Below, in pieces: positions 27,382 through 35,558 of a stretch of DNA of 64,000 nt. The stretch is from Phaeovulum molybdatiresistens. GTDB lineage: Bacteria > Pseudomonadota > Alphaproteobacteria > Rhodobacterales > Rhodobacteraceae. The notes beneath the pieces were generated by a model that saw only the letters and a program-made list of their open reading frames with translations, had not been told where the DNA came from and searched no databases. The stretch spans positions 1-64,000 of the forward strand of contig NZ_JAMJFX010000014.1 of the NCBI RefSeq assembly GCF_023544865.1. Direction: 5' to 3'. Both the position numbers and the translations under genes were made by a program. The first letter of the stretch is position 1; the number at the start of each line of letters is the position of its first letter.

Positions 27382-27412
27382 GGTCTCGTCTCCTTTCAAA
27401 GCTCAGGTGGGA

Positions 27413-27838
27413 TCAGCCGGCGAGCGGGTCGGCCGTCGAATAGTGCAGCATGACCGGGATCACGGCGGCCTTCAGGCTGGCAGCCCCCTCGATAGGAAGG
27501 TCTACCGGCTGCGGCGCTTCCGCCTCGATCCAGTCGCAAAGCCCGCCCAGCGTCCGGTCGGCGGCAATCACCGCCCCGAGGCTCGCAACCAGCCAGTCGA
27601 ACGCCGCATCGCGCCCCTCGGCCGCCTGCACGATCGCCTCGATCTCGGCCCGGTGCCGGTAATGATAGCGCAGCGGCGACAGCGTCACCTCGGGCTCGCC
27701 TGGCGCGCCGTCACGCAGGATCAGCAAGCCCTCCCGCCCGATCCGCTCCGGCAGCACCGCGTTGCGCAGCACCACGGCGTCCAGGACCTGAAGCTGGGCG
27801 TGCAGCGCGACGAGGATGGTTTCGCGAGGGGTGGGCAT
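27413..27838 (-). CDS. Tail terminator-like protein
   Basis: 141 residues from the ATG at 27838. Mixed alpha/beta, with PTPRETILVALHAQLQ at the start and YHYRHRAEIEAIVQAAEGRDAAFDWLVASLGAVI in the middle. Proteins of this kind in rhodobacterial prophages are sometimes mislabelled acyl-CoA transferase. Size and place between the minor tail protein and the tube protein match lambda gpU, which caps the finished tail. Function is inferred from synteny. Confidence 0.7.
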   Translation of the reverse strand: MPTPRETILVALHAQLQVLDAVVLRNAVLPERIGREGLLILRDGAPGEPEVTLSPLRYHYRHRAEIEAIVQAAEGRDAAFDWLVASLGAVIAADRTLGGLCDWIEAEAPQPVDLPIEGAASLKAAVIPVMLHYSTADPLAG

Positions 27839-27917
27839 CTCAGACCTCATGACGGCGTCACCGAATTCAATCTATGGCTGTATTGAAGACGACCCAGGCC
27901 GCGCGCAGCAAGGGCAC

Positions 27918-28553
27918 CTATTCCGAAGAGCCGCTCCTGCCCCAATTTGCCACGATCAGGCCGGGAACCGCGTCAGTCGCCCGCTCCGCATCCCGCGCCA
28001 GATCCAGCCGCTTCAGCAGCTTGACCTGCGGCACGAGCAGAAAGATCGGCACAGTTGCCAAACCGCGGCCGGTTTTGGAGCGCGAGGCCACCGCCCGCCC
28101 CTTGGTGTTCAGCCGCCCCTCGGCCACCAGAAGGCTCGGGCCTGTCCGGCGATAGATGAACCGTAGCCGCAGCCCGGTGCGGCGCTCCCAGTCGCCCGGG
28201 GTAATCCGGCCACCGCGCAGAGATTTGCCTGCAGCTGCCGTGGGGATCGCCAGCCAAAAGCCGTTTTTCGATCGGATCAGCGGCCCGGTGTCATGCGCGC
28301 CGACAATGACCGGGGCCTTCGACCAGACAAGGGCAGCCGCGTTGAGGCTGGGCCTGCCCTTCGGAAACTGCTCCGACCGGATCGTGCGCGCGAGCCGCGC
28401 GCCGAGTCCCGCACCCGTGATCTGCCCGCGCCAGGCCGCCTTGAGGCCGCTCCCCGCTTCGCGGATTGCCGCTGACACCGCGCGTTCGCCCGCCGCAATC
28501 TCCGCCTGCATCAGCGCGGCAATGTCAGGATCAATGTCGAGCTTCAGCTTCAT
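27918..28553 (-). CDS. DUF6441 family minor tail protein (gpZ-like)
   Basis: 211 residues. I start at the ATG at 28553; a GTG two codons earlier is also open. The helical N-terminus (AEIAAGERAVSAAIREAG) followed by TGAGLGARLARTIR and a basic beta half (GLRLRFIYRRTGPSLLVAEG) matches the DUF6441 type, which stands where lambda gpZ stands. It should help join tails to heads. Its upstream neighbour in the late operon is now 2.4 kb away because of the kinase gene inserted on the other strand. Confidence 0.75.
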   Translation of the reverse strand: MKLKLDIDPDIAALMQAEIAAGERAVSAAIREAGSGLKAAWRGQITGAGLGARLARTIRSEQFPKGRPSLNAAALVWSKAPVIVGAHDTGPLIRSKNGFWLAIPTAAAGKSLRGGRITPGDWERRTGLRLRFIYRRTGPSLLVAEGRLNTKGRAVASRSKTGRGLATVPIFLLVPQVKLLKRLDLARDAERATDAVPGLIVANWGRSGSSE

Positions 28554-28675
28554 CAGCACATCTTGTCCTGCTGTGGGTGGAGGGGCCTATTTGTGCCGGG
28601 CGCGTGCCCTCAGGGGCACCGTCGGGCTTGCATTTGGTGGCCCATAGCGGCATCGCGGCGCCACGAACCTATCCG

Positions 28676-28751
28676 AAAGAGTCGAGCCGCCATCAGCACT
28701 TCTATTCCAGAAATGCGCACATCACCCGTAGGTTGATACCGTCGACTCTTT
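28676..28751. repeat. 10-bp perfect inverted repeat before the kinase gene
   Basis: AAAGAGTCGA (28676-28685) and its exact complement (28742-28751) enclose 56 bases. The right arm runs into a T-stretch (28748-28755), so the structure could stop rightward transcription entering from the left, or mark the edge of the inserted kinase segment. It ends 29 bases before the kinase start. Confidence 0.45.
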
Positions 28752-28779
28752 TTTTGTTTCCGGAAGGACGAGAAGCCGG

Positions 28780-30897
28780 ATGTTGCGTGTGTTTTTTACA
28801 GTTGGACTGACAACGCTGTTTACCGCCCTGGGGTTGACCTATCTGGCCATGCGCTGGATCGAGCGCGAACAGACCGTAGAGCTGGCGGCGCTCTCCGAAC
28901 GCTCCGCCGTCGCGCTCGATCTGCAGTTCAACATCTGGAAAACCGCGCTGAGGGGCCTGGCGAACAGCCATTCGATGGTGCGGGATTTCGATCCCGAGAC
29001 TTTGCGCTGGGAAGCCGACCGTATCGCCCAGGAGGTTGGGGGATGGGCCGTCCTCATGCCGGCTGATGATCTCTCGCTGCATCTGTTCAACACGAATAGT
29101 GACGCGACAACCCCCGTCCGCACCTCCGGCCCGGCCCCCGAACTGGTTCAGGCCGTCGATCGCAGCCGCACAAGAGGACAACCGGAAATCTCGGATGTCT
29201 TCGTCGGGCGTGTCGCGCAAAAAGAGATCTTCGCAGTGGTCCAGGTCACAAAGGCCTCCACCGGAGGCGAGTATGCGGTGATCCTCGCCTTCGATGTGGG
29301 CCTCATCTCTCGCGGGCCCGAAGCGACCAAACTGCAGAAGGGAGATTTCATCAGCGTCGTTGACGGCTCAGAGCGGATCGTCGGCCGCTCGAGCCGGATT
29401 GCGGATTTCTTCCTGCGCCCCTTGCCGCAATGGTATCTCGAGATCGTGACAGCGGCGCCGCGGACAGCAACGGTGCTGGCCAAAGGACCCGGGGCTTCGG
29501 GCACCGAAGCCTCCAGTTATATCTTTGCCCGTAACGCATTGCAGGCGGCCCCGACCTGGGCGGTGGCTGTTGCCAAACCTGAATCTCGCCTGATCTTTTC
29601 TTCCTATGTGATGATTGTTCCGATCCTGGGCGCGTTTCTGGTATTCAGCATCGTCCTGACACTCGAGGCCGCGCGTCTCGCGGCTCGACGCCGCGACGAA
29701 AACTTGCGCGCCGCGCAGGCCAAATCCGAGCAGGAACGGCTGCTGCGCGCCGATCTTGAACATGCGCTCGAAAAAGTTCAGGCAGCGGAGGCCGCGCGGC
29801 GCGACATGCTGGGCGTGTTGGGCCACGAAATGCGCACCCCCGTTCTGTCGGCCTTGGCGGCAATCCAGATGTTTCCCGAACATCTCAAAGCGCAGGATCC
29901 GCGCGGCCACCTCCCGCTGGCCGAAACAGGTCTCAAGGCGCTGCAAAGCCTGATCGATGACATTCTCGATCTGGCGCGCCTCAAAGCCGGCGAAATCCGA
30001 TTGGACAACGCGCCCTTTGGGCTGCCCGATCTGCTCGGGGAGGTCGCGGATATCATGGCCCCCATGGCAGAGCGTCATCGACTGGCCTTTGAGCTTGACT
30101 GGTCGAAAGACTGCATCCCCATCATAGGCGACCGTGCCCGGATCCGTCAGATCCTGATCAACCTGCTGTCGAACGCCTTTCGCTACACGCGCAAGGGGCA
30201 TGTCACGCTGAGCGGGTCATGGCAGGTTGAGGCGAATGGAACCTGTCGCGTCCGGCTCTGTGTTACGGATACGGGACCGGGCATTCCCGAGGACAAGATC
30301 GCCGAGATATTCAAACCGTTCGTGCGCATCGAGCAAGGCCGTGGCAATCGCATCAACGGCCTTGGCCTTGGTCTGCCCATCACCGAACGGCTGGCAACGG
30401 CGATGGGGGGCGAGATCGAAGTGCACAGCCGGTTGGGCCAGGGCTCGTCCTTCTGCCTCACGCTTGAATTGCCGATTGCCGCAATCGAGGTGAATGATGC
30501 AACGGGAACGGACACCAAGGAACACGCCAGTCCCTTTGCCGGGATGAGCGTTCTGGTGGTGGAGGATCATCCACTGCAGGCCGAATTGGTTTCGGCGGTT
30601 CTCGTGGCGCTGGATGCGAAACCGGAGATTGCCGCGATGGGGCAGGAAGCGCTTGCGGCGGCCAGCCGCCAGCGGTTTGACGTGATCCTCATTGATCTGG
30701 GCCTTCCCGACATGACCGGCGTCGAGCTGATCCGCCGCCTCAAGGACGCCGGATCCGGTGCGGTTCACATTGCGCTTAGTGCCAATCCGGCCTCTCTCAA
30801 TGTCGAGGAGCGCGCGCTGTTTGACACGGTGGCGACGAAGACCGCCAGCAAAAGCGAGTTGGAGCAGTTGCTGCGCACCGCCCTGCAGGCCCACTGA
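28780..30897 (+). CDS. Membrane hybrid sensor histidine kinase inside the prophage
   Basis: 705 residues. Membrane helix 1 (about 5-25), a periplasmic sensor region (about 30-270), helix 2 (about 274-296), a coiled-coil linker, HisKA with the phospho-acceptor His349 (GHEMRTPV), HATPase with N box (NLLSNAFRYT, 461-470), G1 (DTGPGIP), F box (FKPFVR) and G2 (GLGLGLPI), then a receiver domain (about 590-705) with acidic pair Glu595/Asp596, phospho-acceptor Asp639 and Lys687. All key residues are present. A ribosome site (AAGGA) precedes the ATG. It is the only plus-strand gene within the late operon, between head-tail joining and minor tail genes. No cognate regulator gene is nearby; the sensor domain is not recognised. 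Confidence 0.93.
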   Translation: MLRVFFTVGLTTLFTALGLTYLAMRWIEREQTVELAALSERSAVALDLQFNIWKTALRGLANSHSMVRDFDPETLRWEADRIAQEVGGWAVLMPADDLSLHLFNTNSDATTPVRTSGPAPELVQAVDRSRTRGQPEISDVFVGRVAQKEIFAVVQVTKASTGGEYAVILAFDVGLISRGPEATKLQKGDFISVVDGSERIVGRSSRIADFFLRPLPQWYLEIVTAAPRTATVLAKGPGASGTEASSYIFARNALQAAPTWAVAVAKPESRLIFSSYVMIVPILGAFLVFSIVLTLEAARLAARRRDENLRAAQAKSEQERLLRADLEHALEKVQAAEAARRDMLGVLGHEMRTPVLSALAAIQMFPEHLKAQDPRGHLPLAETGLKALQSLIDDILDLARLKAGEIRLDNAPFGLPDLLGEVADIMAPMAERHRLAFELDWSKDCIPIIGDRARIRQILINLLSNAFRYTRKGHVTLSGSWQVEANGTCRVRLCVTDTGPGIPEDKIAEIFKPFVRIEQGRGNRINGLGLGLPITERLATAMGGEIEVHSRLGQGSSFCLTLELPIAAIEVNDATGTDTKEHASPFAGMSVLVVEDHPLQAELVSAVLVALDAKPEIAAMGQEALAAASRQRFDVILIDLGLPDMTGVELIRRLKDAGSGAVHIALSANPASLNVEERALFDTVATKTASKSELEQLLRTALQAH

Positions 30898-30962
30898 ACC
30901 GTCAGGCGTGTCGAGCGCGGCGCACTGGCGCGATCCATTGCAAGGCTTTCGCTGCGGCCGCG

Positions 30963-31283
30963 TCAGGCCCCGGAAACCGGCACCAGCTCCAACGTCCAGA
31001 CGAGCCGCTCCCGATCCCGGCGCGGCTCGCCCTGGATGAGGAAGGTCTCCTCCCCGATCACGATCTCCTCCCCGGGCCGCGGCGCGGGGAGCACGCTGAC
31101 CGGCACGTCGATGCGGGTGATTTCCGAGATCAGACGCGCCGCCCCGAACTCGGTGAGCTCGTCAGGACGGCGCAGGATGCCGCGGGCAGGGACGAACTGG
31201 CCGGCGACGTCGCGATGCCAGAATTCGACCGACAGGTTCGGATCGGCGAAAAGCTGGGCGAGTGCTGCCGCGAAGGCCGTCAT
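30963..31283 (-). CDS. Head-tail joining protein
   Basis: 106 residues from the ATG at 31283, which overlaps the major capsid stop (TGATG). Beta-rich, with LFADPNLSVEFWHRDVAGQFVPARGILRRPDE and the end RLVWTLELVPV. Size and position right after the capsid gene fit the lambda FII/gpW-type connector that prepares the head for tail attachment. The frame is open 27 codons further upstream inside the capsid gene, but the coupled ATG is preferable. Confidence 0.75.
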   Translation of the reverse strand: MTAFAAALAQLFADPNLSVEFWHRDVAGQFVPARGILRRPDELTEFGAARLISEITRIDVPVSVLPAPRPGEEIVIGEETFLIQGEPRRDRERLVWTLELVPVSGA

Positions 31284-32296
31284 CAGGTCCGCCGTGCCGA
31301 ACGCAGCACCTGGGGCCGGGTACAGATCGGCAGCGGGTTGCTTTCGATCTCGAGGCGCACCCATTCGTCACGGTCGCGATCGGGGATCATCCGCGCATAG
31401 AGCGGCAGGCCGAGGGTGTTGACCGTCTCGAAGGTGTCGGCCGGGGCGTAGTAGATTTCGAAGAGCCCATCGACGCCTTCGGGATAGAAGATCGCCTTGT
31501 CGGTCGGCACGCCGAAGCCCAGGCCACCCCGGTAGCGGCGGAAGGTGATGCCGCCAAAACTGACCTCCTCGCCCACCCTGCCCCGCAGATCGGCCGCGGC
31601 GGCGGTGTTGAGATAGGTCTCGCGCACCTCCTTGTGCGCCACCAGATCGGAAAAGAAGGCCGAGCCGCATTCGGCGCGCAGCTGCACCGCACCGGCGGCC
31701 AGCCCGCCCAAACTGTCCTCGACGCTTTCGATCAGCGCCTGGCAGCGCTTGCGCAGCGCGCCGGAGGCCGGGCTCGCGTTGTCGAGGTCGAAATCCACCT
31801 CCGTCGCAGGGGTGATGCCGAATTCGGTGTAGTAATTGATGACCGTCGCTCCGTCGCGCGGGTCCTTCACCACGCCCTGAATGCCGTTGAAGAGGTGGAA
31901 CTCGAAGGTGGCCTCGGCGTCGTTCCTGAGCCGCGCCATCTTGCGCGCCACCTCGGCCTGCACCTGCTGGGTGGCGGTTTCCGAACCGAAGTCGCGGATC
32001 CCCTGGATCTCCGAGGCCCAGAGCACGTCCTGCTTCTTGAACTGACGACAGACAAAGGCCCGCAGGTCGCGCCGTTCGGGGACCTGCTGTTCATAGGCCG
32101 AGCCGCGTTCGGAAAAGGGGATCAGCGAGAGCGTGCCGTCTCGGCTTTCGATCATGACGGTGCGTTGGCGCACGCCGCGATTGGCGAAGAGCCCCGCGCC
32201 CGAGAGGATCGCGGGCTTGAAGGGGATGTTTTCCAGAGCCCGGGTGAGCTCGATGATGCTGAAGGCGTCGCCCTCGAAGATGTCCATGGTGGCCAT
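31283..32296 (-). CDS. Major capsid protein, lambda gpE family
   Basis: 337 residues, the size of lambda gpE (341). The start MDIFEGDAFSIIELTRALENIPFKP, the middle QRTVMIESRDGTLSLIPFSERGS and the end (YARMIPDRDRDEWVRLEIESNPLP) are the family's conserved blocks. It builds the icosahedral shell with an HK97-like fold and does not need cross-linking because gpD-like trimers stabilise it. It follows the decoration protein gene, as in lambda. Confidence 0.95.
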   Translation of the reverse strand: MATMDIFEGDAFSIIELTRALENIPFKPAILSGAGLFANRGVRQRTVMIESRDGTLSLIPFSERGSAYEQQVPERRDLRAFVCRQFKKQDVLWASEIQGIRDFGSETATQQVQAEVARKMARLRNDAEATFEFHLFNGIQGVVKDPRDGATVINYYTEFGITPATEVDFDLDNASPASGALRKRCQALIESVEDSLGGLAAGAVQLRAECGSAFFSDLVAHKEVRETYLNTAAAADLRGRVGEEVSFGGITFRRYRGGLGFGVPTDKAIFYPEGVDGLFEIYYAPADTFETVNTLGLPLYARMIPDRDRDEWVRLEIESNPLPICTRPQVLRSARRT

Positions 32297-32322
32297 GTGT
32301 GGGTATCCTTTTGTCAGAGGGC

Positions 32323-32694
32323 TCAGCGCAGGATGATGCCGAGCGCGGCCAAGGCCGTGGTGGCCGCGGTGATCTGGACCTCGGTCGCGCCCTCGGGCCA
32401 GACGATCTCGTGGCGATTGACGATGGCGGGGCCGCGCAGGAGCACGACGCCAGGCGCATCGGCGGCTGACGCGTCAATCCCCGCCCAGAGAATGCCAGCG
32501 GCAGTCTGACTGCCGTTCGTGGCCGCCGGCGCGAGGGCCGTGAACTTGCCGCCCGTGGTGATCTTGCCCAAGACCGCGCCGGGTTCGAGCTTTCCGGCGC
32601 CAGAGGCGATGGTGACGGTTTCGCGGGTGTAATCGCGGAGCACTTCCCAGACGAGGAAGCCGCCCGCGTGTTTGCCTTCAGTGAGCGTCGTCAT
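32323..32694 (-). CDS. Head decoration protein, lambda gpD family
   Basis: 123 residues (lambda gpD has 110). The pattern EGKHAGGFLVWEVLRDYTRETVTIASGAGKLEPGAVLG, then a beta-tulip core ending VLLRGPAIVNRHEIVWPEGA is characteristic. It trimerises on the expanded shell at local threefold axes and stabilises it when DNA is packed. It lies between protease and capsid genes. Confidence 0.93.
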   Translation of the reverse strand: MTTLTEGKHAGGFLVWEVLRDYTRETVTIASGAGKLEPGAVLGKITTGGKFTALAPAATNGSQTAAGILWAGIDASAADAPGVVLLRGPAIVNRHEIVWPEGATEVQITAATTALAALGIILR

Positions 32695-32700
32695 GATGCG

Positions 32701-33804
32701 TTAGCCTTTCGTCTTGAAGGTGCGGGCGATCACATCGCCCCAGGATTGGGTGGTAGCCGCCCGCCCGGGCTGGGCATGCGCAGCGGTAATGTCGGGTGTG
32801 GCCTCGACCTTTGCCGCGAGGAGCCGATTGCGGACTTCGTCGAGACCAACGTCCTCCTCGAGGAAGCGCCCGGCCATCTGCGGCTGGCCTGCCAAGCGGC
32901 AAAGGTCGATCACGGCGCGCGCATGGGCGATGGCCTCGGCGCGAATGCCATTTGCATCCAGCGCAGTGTTGGCGGCGGCAACACTGCTCTCGGACGGGAT
33001 GGATGGGCGGGTGTTCCCGTCGGAAACACACCCACCTTGCCCGATCGGCGTGGATGGAGCCTCTGCTGGCGTTGCGGTGTCGGCTGGAGTGATGGTGTCT
33101 TTTCCAACATCACTTTCGGGCTCCGCCGTCGGCCTTGCCTTCGTCGTCTGATCCGGATCGACGTCAAAACCGTTGGAGGCGGCAACGGTTTCCGCGACGG
33201 CCTCAAGCAGCAATGGCGGCGCGTTACGGAACCGGCCAATGTCGAAACTGGCAGCAATACGCACCGGCTCTGCCATCCGCGTCGCGAGGCCCGCCGCGAG
33301 CGCGTCCTGCGCATCAAACCAGGTCTCAGCCGTCATCAGCGCCGCGATCTCTTCCTCAGAGCGTCCCGATCGCCCCGCATAGCCGCGGATCATGCTGCCC
33401 GCGATCTTGTCCATGGTCTCGGCCATCTCGCGCATATCGGCGGCCGTGCCCATCACCAGCCCCGAGGGGTCATGGATCATCAGGAAAGCGTTCTCGGGCA
33501 TGACGATTTCGTCGCCCGCCATGGCGATGTAGCTGGCAGCCGAGGCCGCAATGCCGTCGATCCAGACGGTGATCGCGCCCTCATGGCGCTGCAGCGCATT
33601 GTAGATTGCCACGGCGTCAAAGACCGAGCCGCCGGGACTGTTCAGCCGCAGGTCGATCGCGGCATCGTCCGGCAGGGCGCCGAGCTCTGCCAGAAAGCCT
33701 TTCGCCGTGACGCCATAGGCGCCGATTTCGTCATAGATCAGCACTTCCGTGCGAGCTTTTTGTGCTCCGGGGGCGCGGGCACGGATCGTATACCAGGATT
33801 TCAT
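32701..33804 (-). CDS. ClpP-like head maturation protease with scaffold-like tail
   Basis: 367 residues from the ATG at 33804, whose ribosome site (AGGAG) lies in the last codons of the portal gene. Residues about 20-195 have the ClpP/S49 fold: LRLNSPGGSVFDAVAIYNAL, the nucleophile region GIAASAASYIAMAG and MIHDPSGLVMG. The C-terminal 150 residues are Pro/Thr/Ala-rich then helical, the place of the scaffold part in lambda gpC/Nu3. It should cleave portal and scaffold in the procapsid. A separate scaffold from an internal start is possible, but no clear internal ribosome site stands out. Confidence 0.9.
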   Translation of the reverse strand: MKSWYTIRARAPGAQKARTEVLIYDEIGAYGVTAKGFLAELGALPDDAAIDLRLNSPGGSVFDAVAIYNALQRHEGAITVWIDGIAASAASYIAMAGDEIVMPENAFLMIHDPSGLVMGTAADMREMAETMDKIAGSMIRGYAGRSGRSEEEIAALMTAETWFDAQDALAAGLATRMAEPVRIAASFDIGRFRNAPPLLLEAVAETVAASNGFDVDPDQTTKARPTAEPESDVGKDTITPADTATPAEAPSTPIGQGGCVSDGNTRPSIPSESSVAAANTALDANGIRAEAIAHARAVIDLCRLAGQPQMAGRFLEEDVGLDEVRNRLLAAKVEATPDITAAHAQPGRAATTQSWGDVIARTFKTKG

Positions 33805-33808
33805 GCGT

Positions 33809-35329
33809 TTACTCCTGTGGATTGGCGCGGTCGTTCCCCGCCGTGTCGTCGCCAGCGCCGTCCTCGACACCGTCGCTGGGGTTAGGGATAGCCGCCGGCG
33901 TGGCCCGTGCCCCCTGCGTCTCGCCCGGGCTGGCGCGATAGGTCAGGCCCAGATTTGCGGCGCGCTGCGCGTCCGCGGCATTCTCGCGATCAACCTCTTC
34001 GATGTCGTAGCCCGTAGCCTCGACCACCTTGCGCCGGGACGTCAAACCCGCCTCCATCGCCAGCACCTGCGCCTGGATGTCTTTCAAGGGATCGACCCAA
34101 TCCCACCGCGGCGGGATCCATTGCACCGGCCGCGCGATGACAGAATCTGCATCCAGCGCACCCGAGAGCACAGCAGTTTCCAGCCAGCGCCGCCAGATCG
34201 GACGGCAAAGCTGGTGTGCCATGACCCCATGCTGCAACTGACCAATGCGGCGGCGGAACTCGACGAGTTCTGCCCGAAGGCTCGAATAATTCGCCTGCCG
34301 GACATCGCCGGTGACGAGGTGATACGGCAGACCCAGCGAGGCCGAGACCGCGAGCAGCGTGCGGTATTGGAACGCCTCATAGCCCCCGCCCACATCTGCC
34401 GGGCTTGAGAACTTCACATCCTCACCCGGCAGCAGCACCTGCATGGTTCCGGGCTCCAAGCTGGCAATGGCCGCCCCGTCCAAGTCCGCGGCCCCTTCGC
34501 CCATCATCGGGTCTTCGGGCGCCGTCTTGGTGATGAAGCCCGCGAACATCGCGGCGGTCTTTTTCCGGTCGAGTTCCGCATCGTCGTACTGGTCGAGCAG
34601 GAAGAGCCGCACCATCGCCGGGGCGATATGCGGCAGACCACGGATCTGGCCCGCATCGATCGGCCGGTAGATGTGCAGCACCTCCTCGGCCGGCACGCGC
34701 ACAGTGTCGGGCACCGCTACGCGTTGGTCCGTGCTGTCGCCCGGATGACGGCGGCGGAAGTGATAGGCCACACGCCGCCCAATCCCGTCGAACTCGATCC
34801 CGCATCGGATGCTATTGCCATTCGGATCCGTCTCGGTCTTCTCAAAGGGCAGCATCTCCGACTGCAGAAGCTGCAACTGCAGCGGCACCAGCAGCCCGTC
34901 CTCCGTGCGACGCGGGCGCAAGCGCACAAAACACTCGCCCGCGACAAACATCTCGCGCGCGACCATGGCCTGCAGGCCGTAGAAATCCGTCAGCCCATCG
35001 GCGTCGGCTTCATCGGTCCATGCCAGCCAGAGCTTCTGGACCCGGTCACGCAGCGCCGCATCTGTGATCAGCGACGACGGCTTGATGCCATCGCCAACGA
35101 GATTGGCTGCGAAAGCCTCGCACGCATTGGCGGCATAGCCGTTCGTCACCACCAGTTCACGCGAGCGGGCCAACAATCGCGGGCCGCCCGAGGCGACCAG
35201 CGCATTGATATTCTCAAGCGGCGGGTTCCAGCCCCGCAAGCGGCGCTTGGCCATCGCCCCTTCGAGACGCGCGCGCATGGCTTCAGGACCGCCGCGCTTG
35301 GGGCGGCGGAACAGGTCAAACATCCCCAT
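33809..35329 (-). CDS. Portal protein, lambda gpB family
   Basis: 506 residues (lambda gpB 533). The N-terminus FDLFRRPKRGG, RLRGWNPPLENINALVASGGPRLLARSRELVVTNGYAANACEAFAANLVGDGI-type segments and the core QANYSSLRAELVEFRRRIGQLQ identify the lambda family portal. It forms the dodecameric DNA gate of the head and the dock for terminase. A Pro/Asp-rich tail (about 470-506) ends the protein. Confidence 0.95.
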   Translation of the reverse strand: MGMFDLFRRPKRGGPEAMRARLEGAMAKRRLRGWNPPLENINALVASGGPRLLARSRELVVTNGYAANACEAFAANLVGDGIKPSSLITDAALRDRVQKLWLAWTDEADADGLTDFYGLQAMVAREMFVAGECFVRLRPRRTEDGLLVPLQLQLLQSEMLPFEKTETDPNGNSIRCGIEFDGIGRRVAYHFRRRHPGDSTDQRVAVPDTVRVPAEEVLHIYRPIDAGQIRGLPHIAPAMVRLFLLDQYDDAELDRKKTAAMFAGFITKTAPEDPMMGEGAADLDGAAIASLEPGTMQVLLPGEDVKFSSPADVGGGYEAFQYRTLLAVSASLGLPYHLVTGDVRQANYSSLRAELVEFRRRIGQLQHGVMAHQLCRPIWRRWLETAVLSGALDADSVIARPVQWIPPRWDWVDPLKDIQAQVLAMEAGLTSRRKVVEATGYDIEEVDRENAADAQRAANLGLTYRASPGETQGARATPAAIPNPSDGVEDGAGDDTAGNDRANPQE

Positions 35330-35334
35330 CTCTG

Positions 35335-35550
35335 TCAGAGCCCCTTGGCCGTCGTCACGCGCACCTGCCGCACGATCCGTCGCCCCTCGGCAGCGGCGAT
35401 TTCGCGGTCCAGGGCCTCAATGGCGCGGTCGATCTCGGCGACGCTGCGATAGTCCACCGTCTTGCCGTCATAGCTGACACGGGCCACGCCTGCGGCGCGC
35501 TGTAAAGTCAGGGCCTCCCGGCGGAGTTTCAGTGTCGCCAGATCCGCCAT
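35335..35550 (-). CDS. gpW-like head completion protein
   Basis: 71 residues from the ATG at 35550, which lies inside the last codons of the terminase gene. The helical plan ADLATLKLRREALTLQRA, VSYDGKTVDYRSVAEIDRAI and RRIVRQVRVTTAKGL is the gpW pattern (lambda gpW, 68 residues). It seals packaged DNA and prepares tail attachment. Order TerL, gpW, portal equals that of lambda. Confidence 0.9.
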   Translation of the reverse strand: MADLATLKLRREALTLQRAAGVARVSYDGKTVDYRSVAEIDRAIEALDREIAAAEGRRIVRQVRVTTAKGL

Positions 35551-35558
35551 GCCTAAAC

